Below are positions 18,594 to 26,862 of a stretch of DNA of 64,000 nucleotides, piece by piece. The DNA is from Aalborgiella sp040079635. Lineage in GTDB: Bacteria; Pseudomonadota; Gammaproteobacteria; Burkholderiales; Burkholderiaceae_C. Below the pieces are notes generated by a model. That model was given only the letters and a program-made list of their open reading frames with translations. It made no database searches and was not told where the DNA came from. Position 1 is the stretch's first letter; each line of letters begins with the position of its first letter. The translations under genes and the position numbers were made by a program. The stretch is taken from the NCBI GenBank assembly GCA_040079635.1, contig JBEBJY010000003.1, positions 39,508 to 103,507 on the forward strand, given 5' to 3'.

Positions 18594-18651
18594 ATTACTA
18601 TTCTTTTTATAGCTATTCAGGCAATAAATACGCCGGCTAGAGCCATTTTTA
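18594..18651 (+). repeat. dispersed palindromic element, intergenic copy after otnI
   Basis: A near-consensus copy with TTTATAGCTATTCAGGCAAT followed by AAATACGCCGGCTAGAGCC. It fills essentially the whole 63-bp gap between the convergent otnI and gcvP genes. One of three copies in or beside the gcv operon. Confidence 0.9.
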
Positions 18652-18655
18652 CACC

Positions 18656-21562
18656 CTATTCAGCGTATTCACTCACCGGAACGCAGCTGCAAAACAGATT
18701 TCGGTCGCCATAGACGTTGTCCACCCGTCCAACGGGTGCCCAGTATTTGTTTTGCTTCAGTTTGGCCAACGGATAAGCACCTGTTTCACGGCTGTAAGGA
18801 CGGCTCCAATCCTCACCCAACAAGCTATCCGCCGTGTGCGGTGCATGCTTCAGCGGGTTGTTGTCTTGCGGCCAAACGCCCTGCTCTACTTTAGCGATTT
18901 CAGCGCGGATGGCAATCATGGCGTTGATGAAGCGGTCTAACTCGTAAAGCGTTTCACTTTCGGTCGGTTCGACCATCAGCGTGCCTGCGACCGGAAAGCT
19001 CAGCGTTGGTGCGTGGAAACCGTAGTCGATCAGCCGCTTGGCGACGTCTTCGGCGGAAATGCCGTTCGCACCACCTGTGCTGTCTTTCAGCGGACGCAAG
19101 TCCAAAATGCACTCATGCGCGACATAGCCCTGCTCGCTAGCATAGAGCGTGGGGAAATGGTCTTTCAGGCGGGTGCTGATGTAGTTGGCGCTCAAAATGG
19201 CGATTTCTGTCGCGTCTTTCAAACCCTCAGCGCCCATCATGCGGCAGTACATCCAGCTGATAGGAAGTACCGCAGCATTTCCTAGGGGCGCTGCTGATAT
19301 TGCCCCTACGCCGTTGACTTTTAACCCACCGGTCACATGCCCCGGCAAATACGGCACCAAATCCGCCACGACGCAAACGGGGCCGACACCCGGGCCGCCA
19401 CCGCCGTGCGGGATACAGAATGTCTTATGTAAGTTCAAGTGGCTCACATCGCCGCCAAATTCGCCCGGTGCGGCCGTGCCCACCAGCGCATTCATATTCG
19501 CACCGTCCACATAAACGCGGCCACCGAAGCTGTGAACCATGGCGCAGAGCTCTTTGACGCTGGTCTCAAACACGCCGTGGGTACTCGGGTAGGTGATCAT
19601 CACGCATGCCAGATTGGCGGCGTTCTGCTCGCATTTGGCCTTCAAATCCGCCATGTCGACATTACCTTTGGCGTCGCAAGCCGTGACGACCACCGTCATG
19701 CCCGCCATCTGCGCGCTGGCAGGATTCGTGCCGTGGGCGCTGGATGGAATCAGGCAGATGTTGCGATGACCTTGGCCATTCGCTTCAAAAAACGCCTTGA
19801 TAACCAGCAAACCGGCGTATTCACCTTGTGAGCCGGCATTGGGTTGCAGGCTGATACCCGCATAGCCCGTGGCTTGGCACAACCAAGCGCGCAACTGCTC
19901 GTCCAGCTCGGCGTAGCCTTGCAACTGGTCGTGCGGCGCAAACGGGTGGATATTGGCAAACTCGGGCCAGGTGATGGGGATCATCTCGCTGGTGGCGTTG
20001 AGCTTCATGGTGCAACTGCCCAGCGGAATCATGCTGCGATCCAGCGCCAAGTCCTTGTCCGAGAGCATGCGAATGTAGCGCAGCATCGCGGTCTCAGAAT
20101 GGTGAGTATTAAAAACAGGATGCGTTAAAAACGAGCTGCTGCGGCGCAATTCAACGGGGATCAACGACGTCACGCTCGATTCAAAATCAGCAACTTGCGG
20201 CAGCGTTTGCCCAGGTTTAGCAAAGAACGACCAAACCAATGCAACATCGTCGCGCGTCGTGGTTTCGTCAAGTGAAATACTGACGTAGTTTTCCCATGAA
20301 ATTTTGACGTTAGCCAACGCATTAATTGCCTTAGCAGCTATCGATTGTGTAGCATCATCAGTCTTGATGGTGATGGTATCAAACGCCGACGCACTCGTCG
20401 GCTTGAAACCCAAAGTCTGCAAACCGCGCGCCAAAATGGCCGTGTAAGCTGCAACGCGCTGCGCAATCCGCGTTAAACCCTGCGGGCCGTGGTAGACCGC
20501 GTACATGCTGGCGATCACCGCTGGCAGCACCTGCGCGGTGCAGATATTGGAGGTGGCTTTTTCGCGGCGGATATGCTGCTCGCGGGTTTGCAGAGCGAGA
20601 CGGTAAGCTGGATTGCTATGCACATCAACACTGACGCCGACCAAACGACCCGGCATGGAGCGCTTGAACTCGTCGCGGCAAGCCAAGTACGCCGCGTGTG
20701 GGCCACCGTTTCCCATAGGCATGCCAAAACGCTGGGTCGTACCCAGCACGATGTCTGCGCCCCACTCGCCCGGTGATTTTAACAAAGTCAGTGCTAGTAA
20801 ATCTGCAGCAACAATGAAAGCTGCCTGCTTGGCATGCACGGCAACGACATCAGCACGCAAGTCATCAATACGCCCGCTGGTAGATGGATATTGCGCCAAT
20901 ACGGCGAAATAATCGCCCTTCAACGCCGCTTCCCACTCAGGGGCTGAATTCGCCAGCTGCACGGTAATGCCCAGCGGTTTGGCACGGGTCTGGATCACTT
21001 CAATCGTCTGCGGATGGCAATCCCCAGCGACGACAAAGACATGGCTTTTGGATTTGACGCTGCGCTTGGCCAGCGTCATCGCCTCGGCCGCTGCGGTGGC
21101 TTCGTCGAGCATGGAGGCATTCGCCATCGGCAAACCCGTCAAATCGCAGACCATGGTTTGAAAGTTCACCAGCGCTTCCATGCGCCCCTGGCTGATTTCG
21201 GCTTGGTACGGCGTGTAAGCGGTGTACCAAGCTGGGTTTTCCAAAATATTACGCAAAATCACGCCCGGCGTGTGCGTGCCGTAATAGCCTTGACCAATAA
21301 AGCTTTTGAACACCTTGTTTTTGCCCGCCATGGCTTTGAGCTCTGCCAAAGCCTGCGCTTCCGTCGCCGGATGCGGTAAATCCATCAACTGCTTGCGTGC
21401 AATGCTGCGTGGCACGATGGCCTCAATCAAGGCCGCACGCGTAGCCGCGCCCACGACTTTAAGCATATGAACCTCATCCGCAGCACCAATACCGATGTGG
21501 CGAGCGAGGAACTCGGAGGTGTTTTCTAACTCAACTAACGTGGGGGCAGACTTCTGAGGCAT
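18656..21562 (-). CDS. gcvP: glycine dehydrogenase (decarboxylating), P protein
   Basis: A 968-residue homodimer-type P protein of the glycine cleavage system. It decarboxylates glycine with PLP and passes the aminomethyl group to the GcvH lipoyl arm. The N-terminal FLARHIGIG, the glycine-rich GPHAAYLACRDEFKR and the PLP-lysine region HLNLHKTFCIPHGGGGPG are present. Residues about 407-419 (SIAAKAINALANV) are encoded by an in-frame copy of the dispersed element, in the region joining the two homologous halves. It is the third gene of gcvT-gcvH-gcvP under the riboswitch at 23235-23466. Confidence 0.96.
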   Translation of the reverse strand: MPQKSAPTLVELENTSEFLARHIGIGAADEVHMLKVVGAATRAALIEAIVPRSIARKQLMDLPHPATEAQALAELKAMAGKNKVFKSFIGQGYYGTHTPGVILRNILENPAWYTAYTPYQAEISQGRMEALVNFQTMVCDLTGLPMANASMLDEATAAAEAMTLAKRSVKSKSHVFVVAGDCHPQTIEVIQTRAKPLGITVQLANSAPEWEAALKGDYFAVLAQYPSTSGRIDDLRADVVAVHAKQAAFIVAADLLALTLLKSPGEWGADIVLGTTQRFGMPMGNGGPHAAYLACRDEFKRSMPGRLVGVSVDVHSNPAYRLALQTREQHIRREKATSNICTAQVLPAVIASMYAVYHGPQGLTRIAQRVAAYTAILARGLQTLGFKPTSASAFDTITIKTDDATQSIAAKAINALANVKISWENYVSISLDETTTRDDVALVWSFFAKPGQTLPQVADFESSVTSLIPVELRRSSSFLTHPVFNTHHSETAMLRYIRMLSDKDLALDRSMIPLGSCTMKLNATSEMIPITWPEFANIHPFAPHDQLQGYAELDEQLRAWLCQATGYAGISLQPNAGSQGEYAGLLVIKAFFEANGQGHRNICLIPSSAHGTNPASAQMAGMTVVVTACDAKGNVDMADLKAKCEQNAANLACVMITYPSTHGVFETSVKELCAMVHSFGGRVYVDGANMNALVGTAAPGEFGGDVSHLNLHKTFCIPHGGGGPGVGPVCVVADLVPYLPGHVTGGLKVNGVGAISAAPLGNAAVLPISWMYCRMMGAEGLKDATEIAILSANYISTRLKDHFPTLYASEQGYVAHECILDLRPLKDSTGGANGISAEDVAKRLIDYGFHAPTLSFPVAGTLMVEPTESETLYELDRFINAMIAIRAEIAKVEQGVWPQDNNPLKHAPHTADSLLGEDWSRPYSRETGAYPLAKLKQNKYWAPVGRVDNVYGDRNLFCSCVPVSEYAE
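20309..20353 (-). repeat. dispersed palindromic element, coding copy in gcvP
   Basis: On the minus strand it reads GCTACACAATCGATAGC, then GCTAAGGCAATTAATGCG and TTGGCTA. The left arm closely matches the livG copy. It is sense-oriented in the shared frame, with the stop triplet changed to AAG. Confidence 0.75.
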
Positions 21563-21595
21563 GGCAAACTTAGGTGTTTTAGAAATTAAAAGAAT

Positions 21596-21961
21596 TTAGG
21601 CGGAGAAGCTGGTGTAAGCCGTTTCATCCATCAACGCAGCAATTTGCGACGTGTCTGACAACTTGACCTTGAAGAACCAGCCAGCGCCCAATGGGTCAGA
21701 ATTTGCCAACGCTGGGTCAGCGCGCAATTCCTCGTTCACCTCGGTAATCTCGCCGCTCACTGGCATGTAAACATCAGCCGCCGCTTTGACAGACTCGACC
21801 ACGCCAGCCACTTCTTTTTGGGCAAACAAAGCACCCACTTCGGGCAAATCCACAAACACCACATCGCCCAAGGCATCCTGCGCGTGATGTGTAATTCCTA
21901 CGACAGCGATATCGCCGTCAATTTTTAGCCATTCGTGGTCTTCGGTGTATTTCAATGTCAT
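21596..21961 (-). CDS. gcvH: glycine cleavage system H protein
   Basis: A 121-residue lipoyl carrier. The lipoylated lysine lies in VVESVKAAADVYMP, preceded by VVFVDLPEVGALFAQKE; the N-terminal YTEDHEWLKIDGD is characteristic. It shuttles the aminomethyl and dihydrolipoyl groups between the P, T and L proteins. It lies between gcvT (66-bp gap) and gcvP (33-bp gap). The start has AGGAGAAAC upstream. Confidence 0.97.
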   Translation of the reverse strand: MTLKYTEDHEWLKIDGDIAVVGITHHAQDALGDVVFVDLPEVGALFAQKEVAGVVESVKAAADVYMPVSGEITEVNEELRADPALANSDPLGAGWFFKVKLSDTSQIAALMDETAYTSFSA

Positions 21962-22027
21962 GTTGTTTCTCCTAAAAAGTTGTTTAAATTAATTGGGGTC
22001 AGATTCTAATTATTCTGCTTTGAAAAA

Positions 22028-23191
22028 TTAGCCACGGAAATAGCGGTTTGGCACAAAAGGCATAGCCGCAACTTCCATAGCCACGACTTTACCGCGAACC
22101 AGTGCATTGATTCGGTTGCCGACCGCAGCAAATTCTGCGTTGACGTAGCCCATGGCAATCGGTTTATCTATGGTCGGTGCCAGCAAGCCGCTGGTGACTT
22201 CGCCAATGCGCTTGCCGCTAGTGTCCTGCAATTCAGTGTGCTCCCGCACGGGGACACGGTCTAAAGCGATCATACCGACCCGTTTTTTAGTGCCATTTAT
22301 GGCTGTAGCCGGCGTATTATTTGCCTGAGCTGCTATTATATTTATAGCTCCAATGTAACCACCAGCCCGCTCACCGTCCGCACGACGCACCTTTTGCATG
22401 GCCCAACCCAGCCCGGCTTCTACAGGATTTGTCGTCGCATCAATATCTTGGCCGTACAAACACAGCCCGGCCTCCAAACGCAGAGAATTGCGAGCCCCCA
22501 GGCCAATCGGTTTGACTTCCGGCTCAGTCAGCAGCGCTTTGGCCAGCATTTCAGTTTGTTCGGCAGAGACCGAGATTTCAAAACCATCTTCGCCGGTGTA
22601 GCCACTGCGGGTGACAAAACAGTCAGCCCCAGCGATGGTGAAACGTCCACCGGTCATAAACACCAGCTTTTCAATACCTGAGTTAGCGGGCGCCAATCTG
22701 GCCATCACCGCCACCGCCTGCGGCCCCTGCAAAGCCAGCAAACCGTGCGTCGGCAAAGGTGTGATCTCGCAGCGGTTGCCGATGTGTTGCTGAATATGGG
22801 CGATATCACCCGCTTTGCAAGCGCCGTTGACGATGACAAAAATCTCGTCATCTGCCACCTTGAAAAACATCAAATCGTCAACGATGCCGCCCGCCTCGTT
22901 GGTCAGCAGGCCGTAGCGCTGTTTGCCTACGGACAGATCAATCACATCGACTGGCATCAGGGTTTCAAACGCGGCAGCAGCGTCTTTGCCCTTTAGACGC
23001 AATTGCCCCATGTGAGAGACATCAAACAAACCGGCGCGGTTACGAGTATGGTGGTGCTCCGCGACCAAACCGCTTGGGAATTGAACCGGCATCGAATAAC
23101 CCGCAAACGGCACCATGCGCGCGCCAAGTGCGACGTGCAAGTCGTACAACGGAGTTTTAAGAAGCTCGGTAGCGGTGGTTTCAGTAGACAA
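22028..23191 (-). CDS. gcvT: aminomethyltransferase, glycine cleavage T protein
   Basis: A 387-residue T protein that transfers the methylene group to tetrahydrofolate and releases ammonia. Motifs include AEHHHTRNRAGLFDVSHMGQ, GVFD-like folate-site residues and TRSGYTGEDGFEISV. Residues about 285-297 (IIAAQANNTPATA) derive from an in-frame copy of the dispersed element, near the junction to the C-terminal domain. It is the first gene after the tandem glycine riboswitch. Confidence 0.95.
   Translation of the reverse strand: MSTETTATELLKTPLYDLHVALGARMVPFAGYSMPVQFPSGLVAEHHHTRNRAGLFDVSHMGQLRLKGKDAAAAFETLMPVDVIDLSVGKQRYGLLTNEAGGIVDDLMFFKVADDEIFVIVNGACKAGDIAHIQQHIGNRCEITPLPTHGLLALQGPQAVAVMARLAPANSGIEKLVFMTGGRFTIAGADCFVTRSGYTGEDGFEISVSAEQTEMLAKALLTEPEVKPIGLGARNSLRLEAGLCLYGQDIDATTNPVEAGLGWAMQKVRRADGERAGGYIGAINIIAAQANNTPATAINGTKKRVGMIALDRVPVREHTELQDTSGKRIGEVTSGLLAPTIDKPIAMGYVNAEFAAVGNRINALVRGKVVAMEVAAMPFVPNRYFRG
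22295..22349 (-). repeat. dispersed palindromic element, coding copy in gcvT
   Basis: The minus strand carries AGCTATAAATATAATAGC, then AGCTCAGGCAAATAATACG and CCGGCTACAGCC. It is among the coding copies closest to consensus, which suggests a recent insertion. Sense-oriented in the shared frame, with CAG at the stop triplet. Confidence 0.9.
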
Positions 23192-23234
23192 AAGAGACTC
23201 CTAGGGCATGAAAATCGGTCGATCAATGCCCCGG

Positions 23235-23466
23235 CTGTCCTCTTTACCTGAGAGATTCGCAAGCTAAATGGGTAGCTTGGTTGCTCCTTCGGTGGATGGT
23301 TTCAAGGAACCATCTCTCTCCAGCAAGGAACGCTCAAAATCAAGTTTTGAACGTCGTGTCAGTCCTTTTTGCCTGAGCGTTCAGAGATTGCAATGTATGA
23401 ATCTCTTGCGCCTTCGGCGGTTTTTGTGACAAATTTCTGTGATTTATCAAAAAACGCTCTCCTGAC
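23235..23466 (-). promoter_or_regulatory. tandem glycine riboswitch upstream of gcvT
   Basis: Read on the minus strand, two similar aptamer-like units follow each other. The first runs from GGAGAGCG through CGCCGAAGGCGCAAG, AATCTCTGAACGCTCAGGCA and AAAAGGACTGACA. The second runs from CTGGAGAGA through CACCGAAGGAGCAA, AATCTCTCAGGTAAAGAGG and ACAG. These are the conserved elements of the glycine aptamer pair, joined by a short linker. It ends about 45 nt before the gcvT ATG, so glycine binding should turn on the gcv operon. Confidence 0.95.
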
Positions 23467-23534
23467 AACGCGAATTGTACCTAATTCAAAACTTCAAGCC
23501 TATTTACATCTGCCCAAAGCCCGATAATCAACGC

Positions 23535-24320
23535 ATGTCATCTGCAAATTCCCCCTCAAAAGTCCTGTTTGGCTTCCACGCCATCAACGTGCGCCTCAAA
23601 ACCGCCCCAAAATCCATCATCGAGATATACCACGACGCCACCCGTCGCGATGCGCGCATGCGGCAATTCATCGCCAAAGCGTCCGATATGGGGATGAAGT
23701 TGATCGAATCTGACGGCGAACGTCTCGTCAAACTCGCCGGCGGCCACGGTCACCAAGGCGTCGTCGCCAAGGTCGAAGCCGTCACCCAAGTGCATTCGCT
23801 CGACGAATTGCTTGAAAATTTGGAAGCAGCGAACGCAGATGTACCTGTTGGAGAGCGCGTTAACCCCTTGATTTTGGTACTAGACGGCGTGACCGACCCA
23901 CACAACCTGGGCGCTTGCCTGCGCGTGGCAGACGGCGCGGGTGTGCACGCCGTAATCGCCCCCAAAGACAACGCCGCCGGCATCAACGCCACGGTGGCTA
24001 AAGTCGCCAGCGGCGCGGCCGAAACCGTGCCCTACTTCATGGTCACCAACCTAGCGCGTACGCTGAACGAGCTGAAAGAACGCAACATCTGGATCATCGG
24101 CACCAGCGACCAAGCCACCAAAAACCTGTACCAAGCCGACCTTAAAGGCCCAGTCGCCCTCGTTTTAGGCGCAGAAGGCGACGGCATTCGCCAGCTGACT
24201 GCTAAAACATGCGACGAGCTGATCAGCATCCCCATGATGGGCGCGGTCGAGAGTTTGAATGTGTCGGTTGCTAGCGGTGTTTGCCTGTATGAAGCGATGC
24301 GGCAGCGAATATCGGCATAA
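23535..24320 (+). CDS. rlmB: 23S rRNA (guanosine-2251-2'-O)-methyltransferase
   Basis: A 261-residue SPOUT methyltransferase starting MSSANSPSKVLFGFHAINVR. An upstream in-frame start (23475) would add 20 unconserved residues, so the internal ATG is preferred. The N-terminal substrate-binding domain is followed by SPOUT motifs LVLDGVTDPHNLGACLR, VLGAEGDGIRQLT and ISIPMMGAVESLNVSVA, which form the knot and S-adenosylmethionine site. It modifies G2251 of the 23S peptidyl-transferase loop. The start lies within 70 bp of the riboswitch region of the divergent gcv operon. Confidence 0.92.
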   Translation: MSSANSPSKVLFGFHAINVRLKTAPKSIIEIYHDATRRDARMRQFIAKASDMGMKLIESDGERLVKLAGGHGHQGVVAKVEAVTQVHSLDELLENLEAANADVPVGERVNPLILVLDGVTDPHNLGACLRVADGAGVHAVIAPKDNAAGINATVAKVASGAAETVPYFMVTNLARTLNELKERNIWIIGTSDQATKNLYQADLKGPVALVLGAEGDGIRQLTAKTCDELISIPMMGAVESLNVSVASGVCLYEAMRQRISA

Positions 24321-24366
24321 TTTACTCAAATTCAACCATTTACCTCTTACTCATTTAAGGCAAACA

Positions 24367-24711
24367 ATGAAGAAAATCACTACACTTTTAATAGCAGTAT
24401 CGGCAATATTTACGCTGGCTAGCTGCACACAAGAGCAACAAAACAAGATCAGCCGCGACATCCAAAACTGGACAGGTACCAACGGCGTTCTCGAAGTTTA
24501 TGCGGGAGACAAAGTCGTTCGTCGTTTCCTGAAAATCGACAAAATCAGCACCGCCATGGGCACAGACGACGGCAAAGCCCGCGCCTACCGCTTTGGCTAC
24601 GGTGTGTTGGATGAAAACCTGAACATGATTGCCGATGCGGGCGAGAAAAAAGTGTATTTTGAAATCAGCGACTACGCGACGAATTACATCTTTTTTGAGA
24701 ATCCACGGTAA
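24367..24711 (+). CDS. small lipoprotein of unknown function
   Basis: A 114-residue protein with a clear lipoprotein signal: MKKITTLLIAVSAIF, then lipobox LASC at Cys20. AAGG lies upstream of this ATG; a longer frame opening inside rlmB is less likely. The mature part is soluble and charged (ENLNMIADAGEKKVYFEISD). I do not recognise a named family. It follows rlmB by 46 bp on the same strand and may share its transcript. Confidence 0.75.
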   Translation: MKKITTLLIAVSAIFTLASCTQEQQNKISRDIQNWTGTNGVLEVYAGDKVVRRFLKIDKISTAMGTDDGKARAYRFGYGVLDENLNMIADAGEKKVYFEISDYATNYIFFENPR

Positions 24712-25127
24712 TTCGACACGCTAATCGTCATCCTCGGTAAGTACTTCTATCAATACATTACGGTCCGCTCCGCCAATAGCGGTGATTCTGATGGCGGCTG
24801 ATTATGTAGGATACAAGCTCGCGCCATACGTTTTTTCCTAGATAGTGGTCATGTACAGTTTTGCCATTTGAGTTGAGTTTCGCGTCAGATTGTTATTCTC
24901 TGTTGCCTTGATCAATCACAGGTCAGACGGCCATTCCCCACATATTAAGTACACAGAATAAGGCGAGCTTTTCAGTTCGTCCTTAACTGGCTGCTGAAAT
25001 CAACGCTTTATTGTGTAAATACCCATCTTATTTTTCTGTATGTATCCCACCGCACATAACATTTCCTAACAAGGAAATAACATTTCCATAAGACCCCATA
25101 GTTTTTATGTTTCTTTGGAAAGTAGTT
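24712..25127. other. gene-free stretch before the two-partner secretion genes
   Basis: About 416 bp without a credible reading frame. Near the right end is a duplicated ATAACATTTCC motif; the first copy and the bases after it form ATTTCCT-AACA-AGGAAAT, a 7-bp inverted repeat (about 25060-25077). This could be an operator for tpsB-tpsA. A short stretch around 24770-24800 is rich in CGCC and GGCGG. Nothing else is recognised. Confidence 0.5.
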
Positions 25128-26786
25128 ATGTTAAAAAATAAAATAATTCCGTTTGCACTGCTGGCCTTAAGTCAAAGTATTCTGGCCCAGCAGATTCCGG
25201 GCGCCGGTAGTCAGATGCAGCAGATTCCGCCAGCGCCCTTACCGCAAAAAATAGCGCCAAACGTGGATTTCAAGCCAATTGCGGTGCCTGCACCATCAGA
25301 GACTGACAATGTGAAAATCGTGGTCAGGAGCCTGAAAATTACAGGGTCTCAGGCGTATTCTGAGGACGCTTTGCTCGCGGTCAGTATGTTCAAGCCTGGC
25401 AGTGAACTATCGCTCTCTGACTTGCGTGCAGTAGCAGCCAAAATTGCCGCTTTTTATCACCAGAATGGTTATTTTTTGGCCCAAGCCTACCTGCCGGCAC
25501 AAGATATCAAAAACGGCGAGGTCACCATCGCAATCATCGAGGGAAGATACGGCAAGATCACCCTGAACAACCAGACAAATCTTTCCAATGATTTGGCAGG
25601 CAATCTACTTGACGGTTTGAACAAAGGAGACCTAGTCGCCAACGCGCCTCTGGAAAATCGTCTACTTCTGCTTTCAGACATACCAGGTGTGACCGTCAAA
25701 TCGACCTTAGTGCCCGGAACAGAACTGGGTACATCTGACCTGATCGTTGACGTCACGCCAGGGCGAAAAGTGACAGGGAGCATCGATGCCGACAACGCTG
25801 GCAACCGCTACACCGGTGAAAATCGCATCGGGGCGACCATCAACCTCAACAATCCAACCGGCCATGGCGACGTCGCCACGCTGCGTGCATTGACTTCTGG
25901 CCCCGGGTTGAGCTACGCGCGCGCCTCCTACCAGATGCAATTCGGCAAAGCCACCGCAGGTGTTGCCTACAGCTACCTCGATTACACATTGGGCCGGGAG
26001 TTCGAGAGCCTGCAAGCCCATGGCACGGCCAAGACAGCGAGCATCTTCGGCAGCTACCCCCTCATCCGGTCGCGCAACAACAATCTTTACGCCGGACTTA
26101 ACTACGATGCCAAGACGTTTCAAGACAAAGTCGATTCGACGGGAGCAGTCACTGACAAGCAAGCGGACGTATTGGCCGCCAGTTTATATGGTGACCACCG
26201 TGACAATTTCGGTGTGACTGCTTATTCCCTTACTGGAACGACTGGCAATATCGATCTGCAAACACCTTCTCAAAAGAACTTTGATGCAGCTACAGCACAA
26301 AGCAATGGCCGCTTCAACAAGTTGGGGTTCACTGCCACGCGGCTGCAAAACGTGACCGAAACCATCTCGTTTTATACCTCCATCAACGGCCAGGCAGCCT
26401 CTAAAAACTTGGATATGTCTGAAAAAATGCGTCTGGGTGGGATGTATGGCGTTCGGGCCTACCCTGAAGGCGAAGCTTATGGCGACGAAGGGTATGTTTT
26501 AAATCTGGAAGTACGCATGCAGTTGCCAAAGTTCTCCGAGCAAATGCCTGGACAGTTGCAATTGATCGCCTTCGTCGATAGCGGCACTGTGACCATCAAC
26601 AAGAATCCATGGGCTGCTGGACCGAACCGCAGAACCCTGAGTGGTGCGGGGGTGGGTATTAACTGGTCGGCAACCAACAACTTCATCTTGAAAGCGTATT
26701 ACGCACGCAAGCTTGGTAGTGAGGCAGCCACATCCGCTCCGGATGCTTCAGGCCGCTTCTGGATCCAGGGTGTCAAATATTTTTAA
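25128..26786 (+). CDS. ShlB/FhaC/HecB-family two-partner secretion outer-membrane transporter (TpsB)
   Basis: A 552-residue TpsB protein. The ATG at 25128 has GGAAAG at 5-nt spacing and opens a clean signal peptide (LKNKIIPFALLALSQSILAQ); an ATG seven codons upstream lacks a ribosome site. A proline-rich linker follows, then the POTRA_2 domain (RSLKITGSQAYSEDALL through FYHQNGYFLAQAYLPAQDI) and a ShlB-type beta-barrel ending in aromatic KYF, as expected for an outer-membrane protein. It exports the adjacent TpsA through its pore. Confidence 0.92.
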   Translation: MLKNKIIPFALLALSQSILAQQIPGAGSQMQQIPPAPLPQKIAPNVDFKPIAVPAPSETDNVKIVVRSLKITGSQAYSEDALLAVSMFKPGSELSLSDLRAVAAKIAAFYHQNGYFLAQAYLPAQDIKNGEVTIAIIEGRYGKITLNNQTNLSNDLAGNLLDGLNKGDLVANAPLENRLLLLSDIPGVTVKSTLVPGTELGTSDLIVDVTPGRKVTGSIDADNAGNRYTGENRIGATINLNNPTGHGDVATLRALTSGPGLSYARASYQMQFGKATAGVAYSYLDYTLGREFESLQAHGTAKTASIFGSYPLIRSRNNNLYAGLNYDAKTFQDKVDSTGAVTDKQADVLAASLYGDHRDNFGVTAYSLTGTTGNIDLQTPSQKNFDAATAQSNGRFNKLGFTATRLQNVTETISFYTSINGQAASKNLDMSEKMRLGGMYGVRAYPEGEAYGDEGYVLNLEVRMQLPKFSEQMPGQLQLIAFVDSGTVTINKNPWAAGPNRRTLSGAGVGINWSATNNFILKAYYARKLGSEAATSAPDASGRFWIQGVKYF

Positions 26787-26862
26787 CCCTGTTGAGTTGA
26801 CATAAATATCAGCACAAAAAATCAATACAAAAAAAATCTAAAGAAATGAATGGAGTGACCCA

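Noticed and set aside
19808..19830. ACCGGCGTATTCACC in gcvP resembling the element core
   Set aside because: It encodes the conserved GEYAGLLVIKAF region of P protein.
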